From: UBA5239 sp031548025
Lineage (GTDB): Bacteria > Verrucomicrobiota > Lentisphaeria > Victivallales > Victivallaceae
NCBI GenBank assembly: GCA_031548025.1
Contig: JAVBRM010000100.1
Coordinates: forward strand, 16,439 to 80,438
Reading direction: 5' to 3'
DNA: 64,000 nt
Shown: piece by piece, positions 38,129 through 46,160 of the stretch
Position numbering within the stretch: position 1 is the stretch's first letter
Layout: every line of letters begins with the position of its first letter
Translations under genes and position numbers: made by a program
The notes under the pieces: model-generated
The model's input: only the letters and a program-made list of their open reading frames with translations
What the model was told of the DNA's origin: nothing
Databases searched by the model: none

Positions 38129-39849
38129 ATTTCATTCCATAATTTATAATGCTTTCCGGCCAGGGTTTCCAATGAACCACCCAGCCGCTCAAAAACCTGT
38201 GATTTCGTATTGGACGAGTTTTTCAGCAATAATTTATCATTGAATTTGGGGTTATGCAATACTGAATCAATATTTTCCCGGATTTGCTTGCGGCATTCCG
38301 GCAGCTTGTCGCCCAGCTCCAGCAGACTGCGGACCAGGTGCGAATTGATCTGGATATCGTCATTGATTTCATTCAGTACTCCAAGCAAAAGCTCAACGTC
38401 TTCAATTTTGCCGAACCGTCCCAACAAGTCGATTGCGGCCAGTATCCAGCGCTGATTATGGGAGCGGCTGGTCAGCGGCTGGTAGTCGCAGCGTTCTTTG
38501 ACCAGCTGCCGCAAAACCGGCAAACCGGCAGCGTCACCGGCAAGCCCCAATGCCAAAGCGCTGTGCACCGAAGCAAAACGGCTTTCGGATTTCAGCATAG
38601 CCAGCAAGGTTTCACGGAATTGAGCATAATGCCGCCCCATATACCAGAGGGCTTCTCCGCCTTTTTCCGAATCGAGCATGGATTTGAGGACTTCCGGATC
38701 GGCCTGGAAACTACAATCAGGTATGTCATTCTGGTTCAGGCAGCCGCTGGCCAGCAGTTTCTCCGCCAAGCCATCACGGTTCACCGAACGCACCGGAATG
38801 TTTTCCTGAACCGCGGCAGTTACCGCCAGACCGGCGATTTCGCCAATTTTCTGCATAGCGCGCTCCATCCGCAACAGCGAAGCCGTCAGATGATCCACAG
38901 ACAAAGCCCGGCAAACCACCAACAGATTTTCAAAATTCCGGACGGTCAGCATCTCGAGGGTAATCGGCACGGTAACCACTTTGCCCCACATACTGCTGAC
39001 AACCATCCAGTCCCGGGTATCCTGATCCAGCAACGCCCAGTCCTGTGAATGACTGTCGAAGTTGGAATATGCATAGCCCAATACCTTGTTGGTGGTATAT
39101 TCGCCGTCAATAAAGGACTTGAAAGTCAGGCTTTCGTCGCAAACCACCAGCCGGCCTTCGCGCAAGCCCGGCAACTGAGTGATATAAAACAGATCATCCT
39201 GCGACTGATCGAGCTCCCTGACATGCAGGGCATTGGAATGGATGATACCTCGGGTAAAATCCGCAGCGTCATGACATTTGATGTATCCCGCGTCAAAATT
39301 AGCAATGCCCACCCCTACCCCGCGCCGGAACACCCGGACACTTGAATACGGCTGACATTTGTCATCGGATTCACGACCGAGGCGGAATTCGGCGCCCGCC
39401 AGGGCGCAGGCATCGCCGTTGCCGCTGCCATCCAGCAGATATTTGCAACCGATCCGCCGGATTCCCTGCGGGGTATTGATCACGACTCCGACCACTTTCT
39501 GCCCTTCAACGATCACTTCGAGCAAGGCCGATTCCCAGAAAATATCCACATTTTTTTCCTGAAGCTTGCGCTCCAGAGTCATGCCCTTGGCATCCATGTG
39601 AAACCGGCCGCCCTCGCAGAAATCCTTCCGCAATTCATTGGCCTCGACGTCGAGCTGTTCAAAACGGCCCCCCGGCAAATCATAATAATATCCGATTATG
39701 CCTCCGGCGGTAGCGGAACCGCCAAGCATGTTCAATTTTTCAACACCGCAGACCTTCAAACCGGACTCGGCCATGACCAAAGCGGCAATCGCGCCCCCGG
39801 TCCCCAGACCGATTACCACCGCATCGTATTCACAATCATATTTTAGCAT
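38125..39849 (-). CDS. FAD-dependent oxidoreductase with C-terminal HEAT-like repeats
   Basis: 574 residues. The N-terminus has a dinucleotide-binding fold (DAVVIGLGTGGAIAALVMAESGLKVCGVEK), then MLGGSATAGGIIGYYYDLPGG and a YLLDGSGNGDACALAGAEF block typical of FAD-oxidored proteins. A later region VRNFENLLVVCRALSVDHL...RMERAMQKIGEIAG completes the flavin domain at about residue 360. From about 400 onward, short helical repeats (LALGLAGDAAGLPVLRQLVKE, AIDLLGRFGKIEDVELLLGVL) look HEAT-like. The substrate is unknown. The start overlaps the stop of the 39843 gene by 7 bases, and its end overlaps the IclR start. Confidence 0.8.
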   Translation of the reverse strand: MLKYDCEYDAVVIGLGTGGAIAALVMAESGLKVCGVEKLNMLGGSATAGGIIGYYYDLPGGRFEQLDVEANELRKDFCEGGRFHMDAKGMTLERKLQEKNVDIFWESALLEVIVEGQKVVGVVINTPQGIRRIGCKYLLDGSGNGDACALAGAEFRLGRESDDKCQPYSSVRVFRRGVGVGIANFDAGYIKCHDAADFTRGIIHSNALHVRELDQSQDDLFYITQLPGLREGRLVVCDESLTFKSFIDGEYTTNKVLGYAYSNFDSHSQDWALLDQDTRDWMVVSSMWGKVVTVPITLEMLTVRNFENLLVVCRALSVDHLTASLLRMERAMQKIGEIAGLAVTAAVQENIPVRSVNRDGLAEKLLASGCLNQNDIPDCSFQADPEVLKSMLDSEKGGEALWYMGRHYAQFRETLLAMLKSESRFASVHSALALGLAGDAAGLPVLRQLVKERCDYQPLTSRSHNQRWILAAIDLLGRFGKIEDVELLLGVLNEINDDIQINSHLVRSLLELGDKLPECRKQIRENIDSVLHNPKFNDKLLLKNSSNTKSQVFERLGGSLETLAGKHYKLWNEI

Positions 39850-40610
39850 ATTCCATTCTCCTGAGAATCAATTGCCGCCAAAGGATTGGCAAAGCTTGCC
39901 GAGTTGAAGTAATAATAATTTTCGCCCAATACCGCCCGGTTTTCTTTCACTTCAAAATCGAAGTTCTTGGCGATACTGAAAATCTTGGCGTCCGCCAACG
40001 CCTGCGGGCGTTTCTGCCAGGTCGCCAAAAGCGTTTGCCGGGCTTCGGCCCAACCCGTTCCCGGTTTCAGTTCGACGGAAATCACAAATTCATCGTTACC
40101 GCGCCCTGCCCGGTAATTCAAACCGCTGTTTTCCAAGCTTACCCCTTCCGGGACCAGCACCAGCGCTTTGAGACTGCATTTTACAATATTGGACGCAGCG
40201 AAAGCACTGTTGGTCCGGCACTCGGGGGTACAGTCGATCAGTTGTTTCGCCGATATGGTTTTGCGGCCTTCCACATCATAATACTCAATCAGCCAGCCTT
40301 GCTCATTCCGGCTGATACCGGTGATCTCGATCCACAATCTGAACTGCCCGGTAAAATTATGCAGTTTCGCATACATCAGCGGAGCCAGAGCCGCTGCGTC
40401 CGCCAGCCTTTCCCGTTCCTTTAACTCCGACTGCAGCTCCGTGGCAACGGCAGTTTTCAGCGGCGTATCCATAGTTGAACATTCGCGATAACACTCAAAA
40501 AACTCCCGACCGATACCGGCGCCGCGGTCTATCACCACCAGCTCCCGGTTTCCCTGCAATACCTGTCCGGCAGCCCAGCAACTGCTGCCGATGATAAGAC
40601 GTTCAAGCAT
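39843..40610 (-). CDS. Small flavoprotein-like partner of the FAD oxidoreductase
   Basis: 255 residues, first in the operon. The N-terminus RLIIGSSCWAAGQVL followed by ELVVIDRGAGIGREF resembles a beta-alpha-beta nucleotide-binding unit with a degenerate glycine motif. A segment ISAKQLIDCTPEC recalls the second FAD contact of related oxidoreductases. The protein is much shorter than a complete flavoenzyme. It could be a subunit or a degenerate paralogue of the next gene, which overlaps it. ATG 40610 has a GGAG site about 10 bases upstream. Confidence 0.6.
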   Translation of the reverse strand: MLERLIIGSSCWAAGQVLQGNRELVVIDRGAGIGREFFECYRECSTMDTPLKTAVATELQSELKERERLADAAALAPLMYAKLHNFTGQFRLWIEITGISRNEQGWLIEYYDVEGRKTISAKQLIDCTPECRTNSAFAASNIVKCSLKALVLVPEGVSLENSGLNYRAGRGNDEFVISVELKPGTGWAEARQTLLATWQKRPQALADAKIFSIAKNFDFEVKENRAVLGENYYYFNSASFANPLAAIDSQENGIC

Positions 40611-40664
40611 TTCAATATATCTCCTATATTTAATATTATTTAATTCAATTAATCTATATTATAT

Positions 40665-40692
40665 ATTATACAGCCAAATCATAAAAAATCAA
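40665..40692 (-). promoter_or_regulatory. Probable promoter of the FAD oxidoreductase operon
   Basis: On the minus strand TTGATT (40692-40687) and TATAAT (40670-40665) are 16 bases apart, 55 bases upstream of the first gene at 40610. The -35 box overlaps the T-tract of the GH51 terminator, so the two transcription units are packed tightly. Confidence 0.5.
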
Positions 40693-40720
40693 GAAGCCCG
40701 GAAAAATTATCCGGACTTCT
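40682..40720 (-). terminator. Rho-independent terminator after the GH51 gene
   Basis: On the minus strand the stem AGAAGTCCGG/CCGGGCTTCT (one mismatch, loop of about 9 bases; 40720-40692) is followed by TGATTTTTT. It ends the GH51 transcript 28 bases past the stop codon. Confidence 0.75.
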
Positions 40721-40747
40721 CGTTAAAGGGGGTTTTGAAGGATTCAA

Positions 40748-42277
40748 TCAAGCCAGGCGAATACGGATCATATTCCATGACGCCGGCGGCAATTCGACCC
40801 AAATCCGGTTGCCGTCAACTTTTCCTGGACTGACTGTCTTGGGATGGACTGTTTCGTGCTCTTCAGAATTGACAGCTTTGAGGTCTTGATTATATAAGGT
40901 AATATGTTCAATGACTCCAACCGGGGTAAAATGTTCCAGTACGGTTTCCAGCGTCATATTTTCCCGCAGGTGGCGGTTGCAGACAAATATTACCATTTCG
41001 TTATTCTCCGGGTTATGGATCACGCTGGAATAAAGGTACGGAACATTCGATATCTCCTTGCCCGCTGGATTGTTGCAGGTGTCATAATCCGCCTCGTAAC
41101 AATCGGATTCAGCGATTGTTTTCATGGCAATACCCCGGCCGTATTTTGAGGTGTAGGCAAATGGATAGAAAATCGTTTGCCGCCATGCTTTACCGTTTTT
41201 CGAGGTCATGATCGGAGCAATCACATTGACGCTTTGAGCGATACAGGCGATTTTCACCCGGTCGGAATGGTTAAGCAGAGTCATCATCAGCATGCCGACC
41301 AGAAGCGCGTCTTCGGTATTGTAAATGTCTTCCAGAATCGGTCTGCCGACCATCCATTTTGGCGGTTTGGGGCCCGGCATGGAATGATACCAGACATTCC
41401 ATTCATCGAAGGACAGCATGATCTTTTTCGCGGATTTTTTTCTGGTTCCGACGGCATCGCAGGAGGCCGCAATCCGGTCGATGTACTCACTCATCGCCTC
41501 CGGCCCCGCCAGATAATCGGCTGTCCGGTCCCGGCGATTGGCGAAATACTGGTGGACCGAGATATACTCGACATACTCGTAAGTATGGCTGAGCACCGTT
41601 TCCTCCCATTCGCCCAGAGTCGCCATATCCTTGTGCGACGAACCGCATACCACCAGTTCAATTTCAGGATCGGTGGTTTTCATTAATTTGGCGGCTTCAC
41701 GGCAAACCCGGCCATAATCATCCGCCGAACGCTGCCCGAATTGCCACGGCCCGTCCATTTCATTGCCCAGGCACCAAAGCTTGATATTATGCGGCTCTTC
41801 GCTGCCGTTGCCGCGCCGCCAGTCCGACAATGCGGTTCCGCCGGGGAAATTGCAATACTCAACCAATTGCTGGGCCTCCGCCGCTCCGCGAGTCCCGAGA
41901 TTAACCGCCAGCATCGGAGCTGTACCGGCCTTGCGGCACCAGCGGACAAATTCATCCGTGCCGAACAGATTCGGTTCCAACGCCTCCCAGGCAAGCTCAA
42001 GGCGCGCCGGGCGTTCATCCCGCGGCCCGACGCCATCCTCCCAGCGATAGGCGGAAACAAAATTACCACCGGGATAACGGGTCAGCGGCATGTCCAATTC
42101 CCGGATCAACTCCAAGACGTCGCCTCTAAAACCATCGGCATCGGAGCTTTCGTGTTCCGGTTGATAAATCCCCTCATAAACCGCCCGTCCCAAATGTTCG
42201 ATAAAACCGGAATAAATCCGTTTATCTACCTCACTGATCGGATAATTACGATTGACAATTATTTTGCTTTTCATCAT
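40748..42277 (-). CDS. GH51 alpha-L-arabinofuranosidase
   Basis: 509 residues without signal peptide, the usual length for intracellular GH51 enzymes that release arabinose from short oligosaccharides. The N-terminus VDKRIYSGFIEHLGRAVYEGIY and RYPGGNFVSAYRWEDGVGP are family hallmarks. The acid/base is Glu173 (WCLGNEMDGPWQ) and the nucleophile Glu292 (LSFDEWNVWY). A C-terminal beta-sandwich (about 395-509) follows. The start has two adjacent ATGs behind AAGGAG. It diverges from the AraC gene at 42342 with 64 bases between, so that regulator probably controls it. Confidence 0.93.
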   Translation of the reverse strand: MMKSKIIVNRNYPISEVDKRIYSGFIEHLGRAVYEGIYQPEHESSDADGFRGDVLELIRELDMPLTRYPGGNFVSAYRWEDGVGPRDERPARLELAWEALEPNLFGTDEFVRWCRKAGTAPMLAVNLGTRGAAEAQQLVEYCNFPGGTALSDWRRGNGSEEPHNIKLWCLGNEMDGPWQFGQRSADDYGRVCREAAKLMKTTDPEIELVVCGSSHKDMATLGEWEETVLSHTYEYVEYISVHQYFANRRDRTADYLAGPEAMSEYIDRIAASCDAVGTRKKSAKKIMLSFDEWNVWYHSMPGPKPPKWMVGRPILEDIYNTEDALLVGMLMMTLLNHSDRVKIACIAQSVNVIAPIMTSKNGKAWRQTIFYPFAYTSKYGRGIAMKTIAESDCYEADYDTCNNPAGKEISNVPYLYSSVIHNPENNEMVIFVCNRHLRENMTLETVLEHFTPVGVIEHITLYNQDLKAVNSEEHETVHPKTVSPGKVDGNRIWVELPPASWNMIRIRLA

Positions 42278-42341
42278 GACTGCTCCTTGAATTTCAATAA
42301 TTTCGCTTTAATATATTATACACTTCAAAAGGAATTTCACC

Positions 42342-43184
42342 ATGGCCGACTCTATGCAAAACATGTCTGATACTCTGATTATTCCAGAAGGATCATTCGA
42401 GCGTTTCCTGTTTTTCGGCCAACCGGCCCCCAATGAGAAATATCATGTCCAACCCCTGATCGGAGGCATCAGCGATCTGACTCCGGGTTATCAGGTTGGC
42501 CGCAAACACTTCTATGCACATGAACTGATCTTTCCAGTGGAGGGGAAATTGGAAATATCTCTGCCCGAGGGAAGTATCCAACTGAAACCCGGTGAAGTAA
42601 TTTTTCTGCCTGCTCCTCAACTCCATTATTACGGCAGTCATGAGCCATTACGGTTTATCTGGTTTCACATTCATCCGGAACTCCTGACGCCGATACCGGC
42701 GTATTTTTGGCGCCCGGCGCGCTATGCGGAGGAAATCCGTCTGCTTGCCGAATTGCTGTATTTGGAAGAAAGAAAAAATCCCCGACAAGGCATCGCCACC
42801 GGCAAGGCGCTCTGGAAATATCTGGAAAACGAAATTTATGCGGATAACCACGAACACCGCCATCTGCAGCGCCTGGAACAGATTTTCGAACAGGTAAACC
42901 GCAACTTGCGCCGTCCCTGGACTATCCCGGAGATGGCCCGCCTGGCCTGTCTGTCCGAGTCGCACTTCTACAGTATCGTCAAGGAGATTTACCAGGCGGC
43001 TCCACTGGAAATACTGCGCAAAATGCGTATGGAAACCGGTGCCGCGCTGTTGCTCCGGAGCAATCACGACCTCACAACCATTGCCGAACAAACCGGTTAT
43101 GCGGATGCTTCATCATTCTCCAAGGCTTTTTCCAAGTACTATCGTTGCAGTCCCCGTACTTTCCGCGACCGTTATACCGAATAA
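42342..43184 (+). CDS. AraC family transcriptional regulator
   Basis: 280 residues: a cupin-type sensor domain (about 30-110, with YAHELIFPVEGKLEISLPEGSIQLKPGEVIFLPAPQLHYYG) and a C-terminal double helix-turn-helix (about 180-278). The latter ends with the complete signature LTTIAEQTGYADASSFSKAFSKYYRCSPRTFRDRY. It probably senses arabinose or a related sugar and activates the divergent GH51 gene; this is inferred from position. AAAGGAA precedes the ATG. Confidence 0.92.
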   Translation: MADSMQNMSDTLIIPEGSFERFLFFGQPAPNEKYHVQPLIGGISDLTPGYQVGRKHFYAHELIFPVEGKLEISLPEGSIQLKPGEVIFLPAPQLHYYGSHEPLRFIWFHIHPELLTPIPAYFWRPARYAEEIRLLAELLYLEERKNPRQGIATGKALWKYLENEIYADNHEHRHLQRLEQIFEQVNRNLRRPWTIPEMARLACLSESHFYSIVKEIYQAAPLEILRKMRMETGAALLLRSNHDLTTIAEQTGYADASSFSKAFSKYYRCSPRTFRDRYTE

Positions 43185-43198
43185 AATATATTTTCCCG

Positions 43199-43226
43199 TT
43201 GCAAATCGTTTTATGTGATATATAGT
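43199..43226 (+). promoter_or_regulatory. Probable promoter of the phosphofructokinase gene
   Basis: TTGCAA (43199-43204) and TATAGT (43221-43226) are 16 bases apart, 59 bases upstream of the ATG at 43286. It is the best-spaced pair in the 101-base gap. Confidence 0.5.
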
Positions 43227-43285
43227 ATCAGCGCATTTGTCCAGGCGGGACGTCCGCCGGAATTTTTTAATTTTTTGGAGGAAAA

Positions 43286-44575
43286 ATGAAAAAGAACTTA
43301 CTTATCGCTCAATCCGGGGGCCCGTCTCCGGTAATCAACAGCTCGCTGCGCGGTGTGATTGATGCGGCTAAGGCGTTTCCCGATAAGATCGGCACGATCT
43401 ATGCGGGCTGGCACGGTATCGAAGGCGTTCTCAAAGAAGAATTGCTGGACCTGAGCTGTCAGTGCGAAGACGAAATCGCCCTGCTCCGCAATACTCCGGC
43501 CGCCGGAGCCATCGGTACTTGCCGCTATAAAATCAAGTCCAATCAGAAAGAAGACTTCGAGCGCGTGATCGAAGTAATCAAAGCTCACAACATCGGTTAT
43601 TTCCTGTATAACGGCGGCAACGACTCCATGGATACCGCCAACAAGGTTGCCAAGCTGGCTCAGGAACGCGGTCTCGACTGCATCGGCATCGGCGTACCGA
43701 AGACTATCGACAATGACGTGGGCGACGCCGAATTCAAGCTGATCGACCACACACCCGGTTACGGTTCGGTAGCCCGCTACTGGTCGAATATCGTCCAAAA
43801 TGCCGAAGAAGAAAACCGCGGCTCCAGCCCGGCCGACCCGGTCCTGGTGCTCCAGGCTATGGGCCGTAAAATCGGCTTCATCCCCGCCGCCGCCCGCTTG
43901 GCCGACCCGAAACGCGAAACTCCGTTGTTGATTTTCCTTTATGAAGCTGGTCTGACCATGGAACAGATGGCCGATAAGATCAACGCCAAGGTCAAAGAAT
44001 GCGGCCGCGCCGTCGTCGTCGTCAGCGAAGGCTGCGATGTGGGCGACCTCGGATTCACCAAGGACAACTTCGGCCATGCCCAGTTCGGCGCCAGTGAGAC
44101 CACCGTTCAGCAGGCCCTGGTCAATTACCTGAACAAAAACGGCGTCAAGGCCCGCGGCAGCGCCCGTGGCCAGACTTTCGGTACCGATCAGCGCGCCACC
44201 GCCATTTATGCTTCCACCGTCGACCTCGACGAAGCATATCGTTGCGGTCAGAAAGCGGTTATGCTGGCGGCTGAAGGCCAGGGCGGCTATATGTCCACTC
44301 TGCTCCGCGAGCCCGGCATGATCTATCAGGTCCGCTATGACAAGGCTCCGTTGGAACTGGTTGCCAACTCCGAGCGTTTCTTCCCGAAAAACTGGATCAC
44401 CGCCGATGGCTGCGACGTAACCGACGAATTCATGGCTTACGTCCGTCCGTTGGTTGGCGAAGACTGGCCGAGCGTTCCGGTAATCAACGGACGCCAGCGC
44501 TTCACCCAGTTCAAACCGGTATTCGCCGACAAGAAACTCCCGGCTTACGAACTCGAAGCTTTCCGCAAGAAATAA
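43286..44575 (+). CDS. pfp: 6-phosphofructokinase, pyrophosphate-dependent type
   Basis: 429-residue phosphofructokinase-family enzyme that phosphorylates fructose 6-phosphate in glycolysis. The GGPSPVINSS phosphate loop is at the start. The donor-selecting motif reads GGND (110-113) and the next block PKTIDND (138-144); the lysine and the non-glycine after GG are features of the PPi-dependent forms rather than the ATP enzymes (GGDGS and PGTIDND). QAMGRKIGFIPAAARLA is also typical of PPi-type enzymes. GGAGG lies just upstream of the ATG, codon use is strongly biased, and an intrinsic terminator follows, suggesting a highly expressed single-gene unit. The exact donor is inferred from motifs. 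Confidence 0.9.
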   Translation: MKKNLLIAQSGGPSPVINSSLRGVIDAAKAFPDKIGTIYAGWHGIEGVLKEELLDLSCQCEDEIALLRNTPAAGAIGTCRYKIKSNQKEDFERVIEVIKAHNIGYFLYNGGNDSMDTANKVAKLAQERGLDCIGIGVPKTIDNDVGDAEFKLIDHTPGYGSVARYWSNIVQNAEEENRGSSPADPVLVLQAMGRKIGFIPAAARLADPKRETPLLIFLYEAGLTMEQMADKINAKVKECGRAVVVVSEGCDVGDLGFTKDNFGHAQFGASETTVQQALVNYLNKNGVKARGSARGQTFGTDQRATAIYASTVDLDEAYRCGQKAVMLAAEGQGGYMSTLLREPGMIYQVRYDKAPLELVANSERFFPKNWITADGCDVTDEFMAYVRPLVGEDWPSVPVINGRQRFTQFKPVFADKKLPAYELEAFRKK

Positions 44576-44598
44576 AAATACTTGCCCAAAAGCACCCG

Positions 44599-44634
44599 AA
44601 AATCCGGCTTCCTTCAAGGGGCCGGATTTTTTTA
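44599..44634 (+). terminator. Rho-independent terminator of the phosphofructokinase gene
   Basis: Stem AATCCGGC (44601-44608) pairs with GCCGGATT (44621-44628), extended by inner CCTT/AAGG, and is followed by a run of seven T. Confidence 0.88.
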
Positions 44635-44649
44635 TTGTATGTGTACACG

Positions 44650-44684
44650 AAAAAGCCCTCATGATCCGAGTGAACCATGAGGGC
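44650..44684 (-). terminator. Rho-independent terminator of the GH4 gene
   Basis: On the minus strand GCCCTCATG (44684-44676) pairs with CATGAGGGC (44663-44655), then TTTTT. It lies 25 bases past the GH4 stop and back to back with the terminator of the phosphofructokinase gene. Confidence 0.85.
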
Positions 44685-44708
44685 GTATTTCAGTAGAACT
44701 GAAGAATA

Positions 44709-46046
44709 TCAGCGATATTCGGGGAGCATGTCGCCGTGAGCTTCGATCAGCTCGTCGCACATCTTGCGGATGTCGTCGAGAGAGAGCTCGGCGCTGGTGT
44801 GCGGATCGAGCATCGCCGCGTGGTAAATGGCGTCTTTCTTGCGGGTAAACGCTGCTTCGATGGTCAACAGGTGCACGTTGATATTGGTCATATTCAGCGC
44901 GGCCAGCTGGGTCGGCAGTTCGCCGACATAGCAACCCTGAACACCGCTGCCGTCAACCAAACACGGAACTTCGACCACGGAATTGGCCGGCAGGTTCGAA
45001 ATCAGGCCGTTGTTCAGGACGTTACCACCGATCTGATACGGCTTGTTGGTAACGATGGCGCTCATGATGCCTGAGCCGTATTCATGCGAAAGCTTGTGAT
45101 CCAGATTCGGGTCGGCGATCAGATCTTTGCTGCGTTTCTTCCAGTTGTTGATCTGATTGACACAGCGGCGCGGATATTCATCCAACGGAATGTTGAACTC
45201 TTCGATCAATTCCGGGTAGCCGGCCTTGATCCAGTAGGGAGAGTATTCGGCGTTGTGCTCACTGGATTCGGTGATGTAATAACCGAAATGTTCCATCATG
45301 GCCAAGCGCACCATATTGCCGCTCTTTTCGGCGCCTTTTTTCCGCCAGGCTTTCAATTTTTTGGCGGCGGTCTTTTTGATTTCCGGATAGAGATCTTTGC
45401 CGTCCTGAGTAATGCTCAGCAGCCAGGACATGTGGTTGATGCCGGCGATGTAATCGCGGACACGGGTAGCGTCGTAGGGCATGCCGAGGGCGCCCAGCAG
45501 GCTTTCGGAGCAAACCTGGACCGAGTGGCAGAGACCGACGGTCTTGACGTTGGTATAGCGCAGCATGGCGCCGGTCAGCATCGACATCGGATTGGTGTAG
45601 TTGAGGAACCAGGCGTTCGGGCAGACTTCTTCCATGTCATGAGCAAATTCCCACATTACCGGAATGGTCCGCAGAGCACGGAAGATTCCGCCGATACCAA
45701 GCGTGTCGGCAATGGTCTGACGCAGGCCGTATTTCTTCGGGATTTCGAAGTCGATGACAGTGGACGGCTCATAACCGCCGACCTGGATCGCGTTGACCAC
45801 GAAATCAGCATCTTTCAAAGCGGCGCGGCGATTCTTTTCGCCGAGATGCGCGGTAATTTTGGCGCGGCCTTTGTTGATGTTCTGATTGAGAATATCGAGC
45901 ATCTGCTTCGATTCTTTGAGGCGGGTGCCGTCGATATCATAGAGGGCGATGTGAGAATCCTGCAGCGCTTCGCGGCACATGCAATCTCCGAGAACGTTTT
46001 TGGCGAAAACCGTACTACCGGCTCCCATAAAAGTGATCTTGGCCAT
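44709..46046 (-). CDS. melA: GH4 family alpha-galactosidase-like enzyme
   Basis: 445 residues of the NAD- and Mn-dependent GH4 family, which acts by an oxidation-elimination mechanism in the cytoplasm. The Rossmann motif ITFMGAGSTVFAKNVLGD opens the protein, ALYDIDGTRL follows, and metal-binding residues appear in GLCHSVQ and GINHMSW. NYTNPMSMLTGAM is a family block. Overall similarity is to MelA-type alpha-galactosidases (unphosphorylated substrate), but GH4 specificities vary, so the symbol is tentative. AAGGAG precedes the ATG. It reads in the same direction as the GH2 gene 114 bases upstream. Confidence 0.85.
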   Translation of the reverse strand: MAKITFMGAGSTVFAKNVLGDCMCREALQDSHIALYDIDGTRLKESKQMLDILNQNINKGRAKITAHLGEKNRRAALKDADFVVNAIQVGGYEPSTVIDFEIPKKYGLRQTIADTLGIGGIFRALRTIPVMWEFAHDMEEVCPNAWFLNYTNPMSMLTGAMLRYTNVKTVGLCHSVQVCSESLLGALGMPYDATRVRDYIAGINHMSWLLSITQDGKDLYPEIKKTAAKKLKAWRKKGAEKSGNMVRLAMMEHFGYYITESSEHNAEYSPYWIKAGYPELIEEFNIPLDEYPRRCVNQINNWKKRSKDLIADPNLDHKLSHEYGSGIMSAIVTNKPYQIGGNVLNNGLISNLPANSVVEVPCLVDGSGVQGCYVGELPTQLAALNMTNINVHLLTIEAAFTRKKDAIYHAAMLDPHTSAELSLDDIRKMCDELIEAHGDMLPEYR

Positions 46047-46160
46047 TTTAACTCCTTAAAGTTTGGTTGTATATCCTAGAGTAATTTAATGCTATATAAA
46101 ATACCACGATTCCAGCAATAAGTAAATAGCATAAAGTTGCTTTGAATGAAAAAATAGTGC

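Noticed and set aside
43298..44662. 454-codon open frame antisense to the phosphofructokinase gene
   Set aside because: Shadow of a strongly codon-biased gene on the other strand; no ribosome site or family resemblance.
45084..46079. 331-codon open frame antisense to the GH4 gene
   Set aside because: Same reason; GH4 motifs are on the minus strand.
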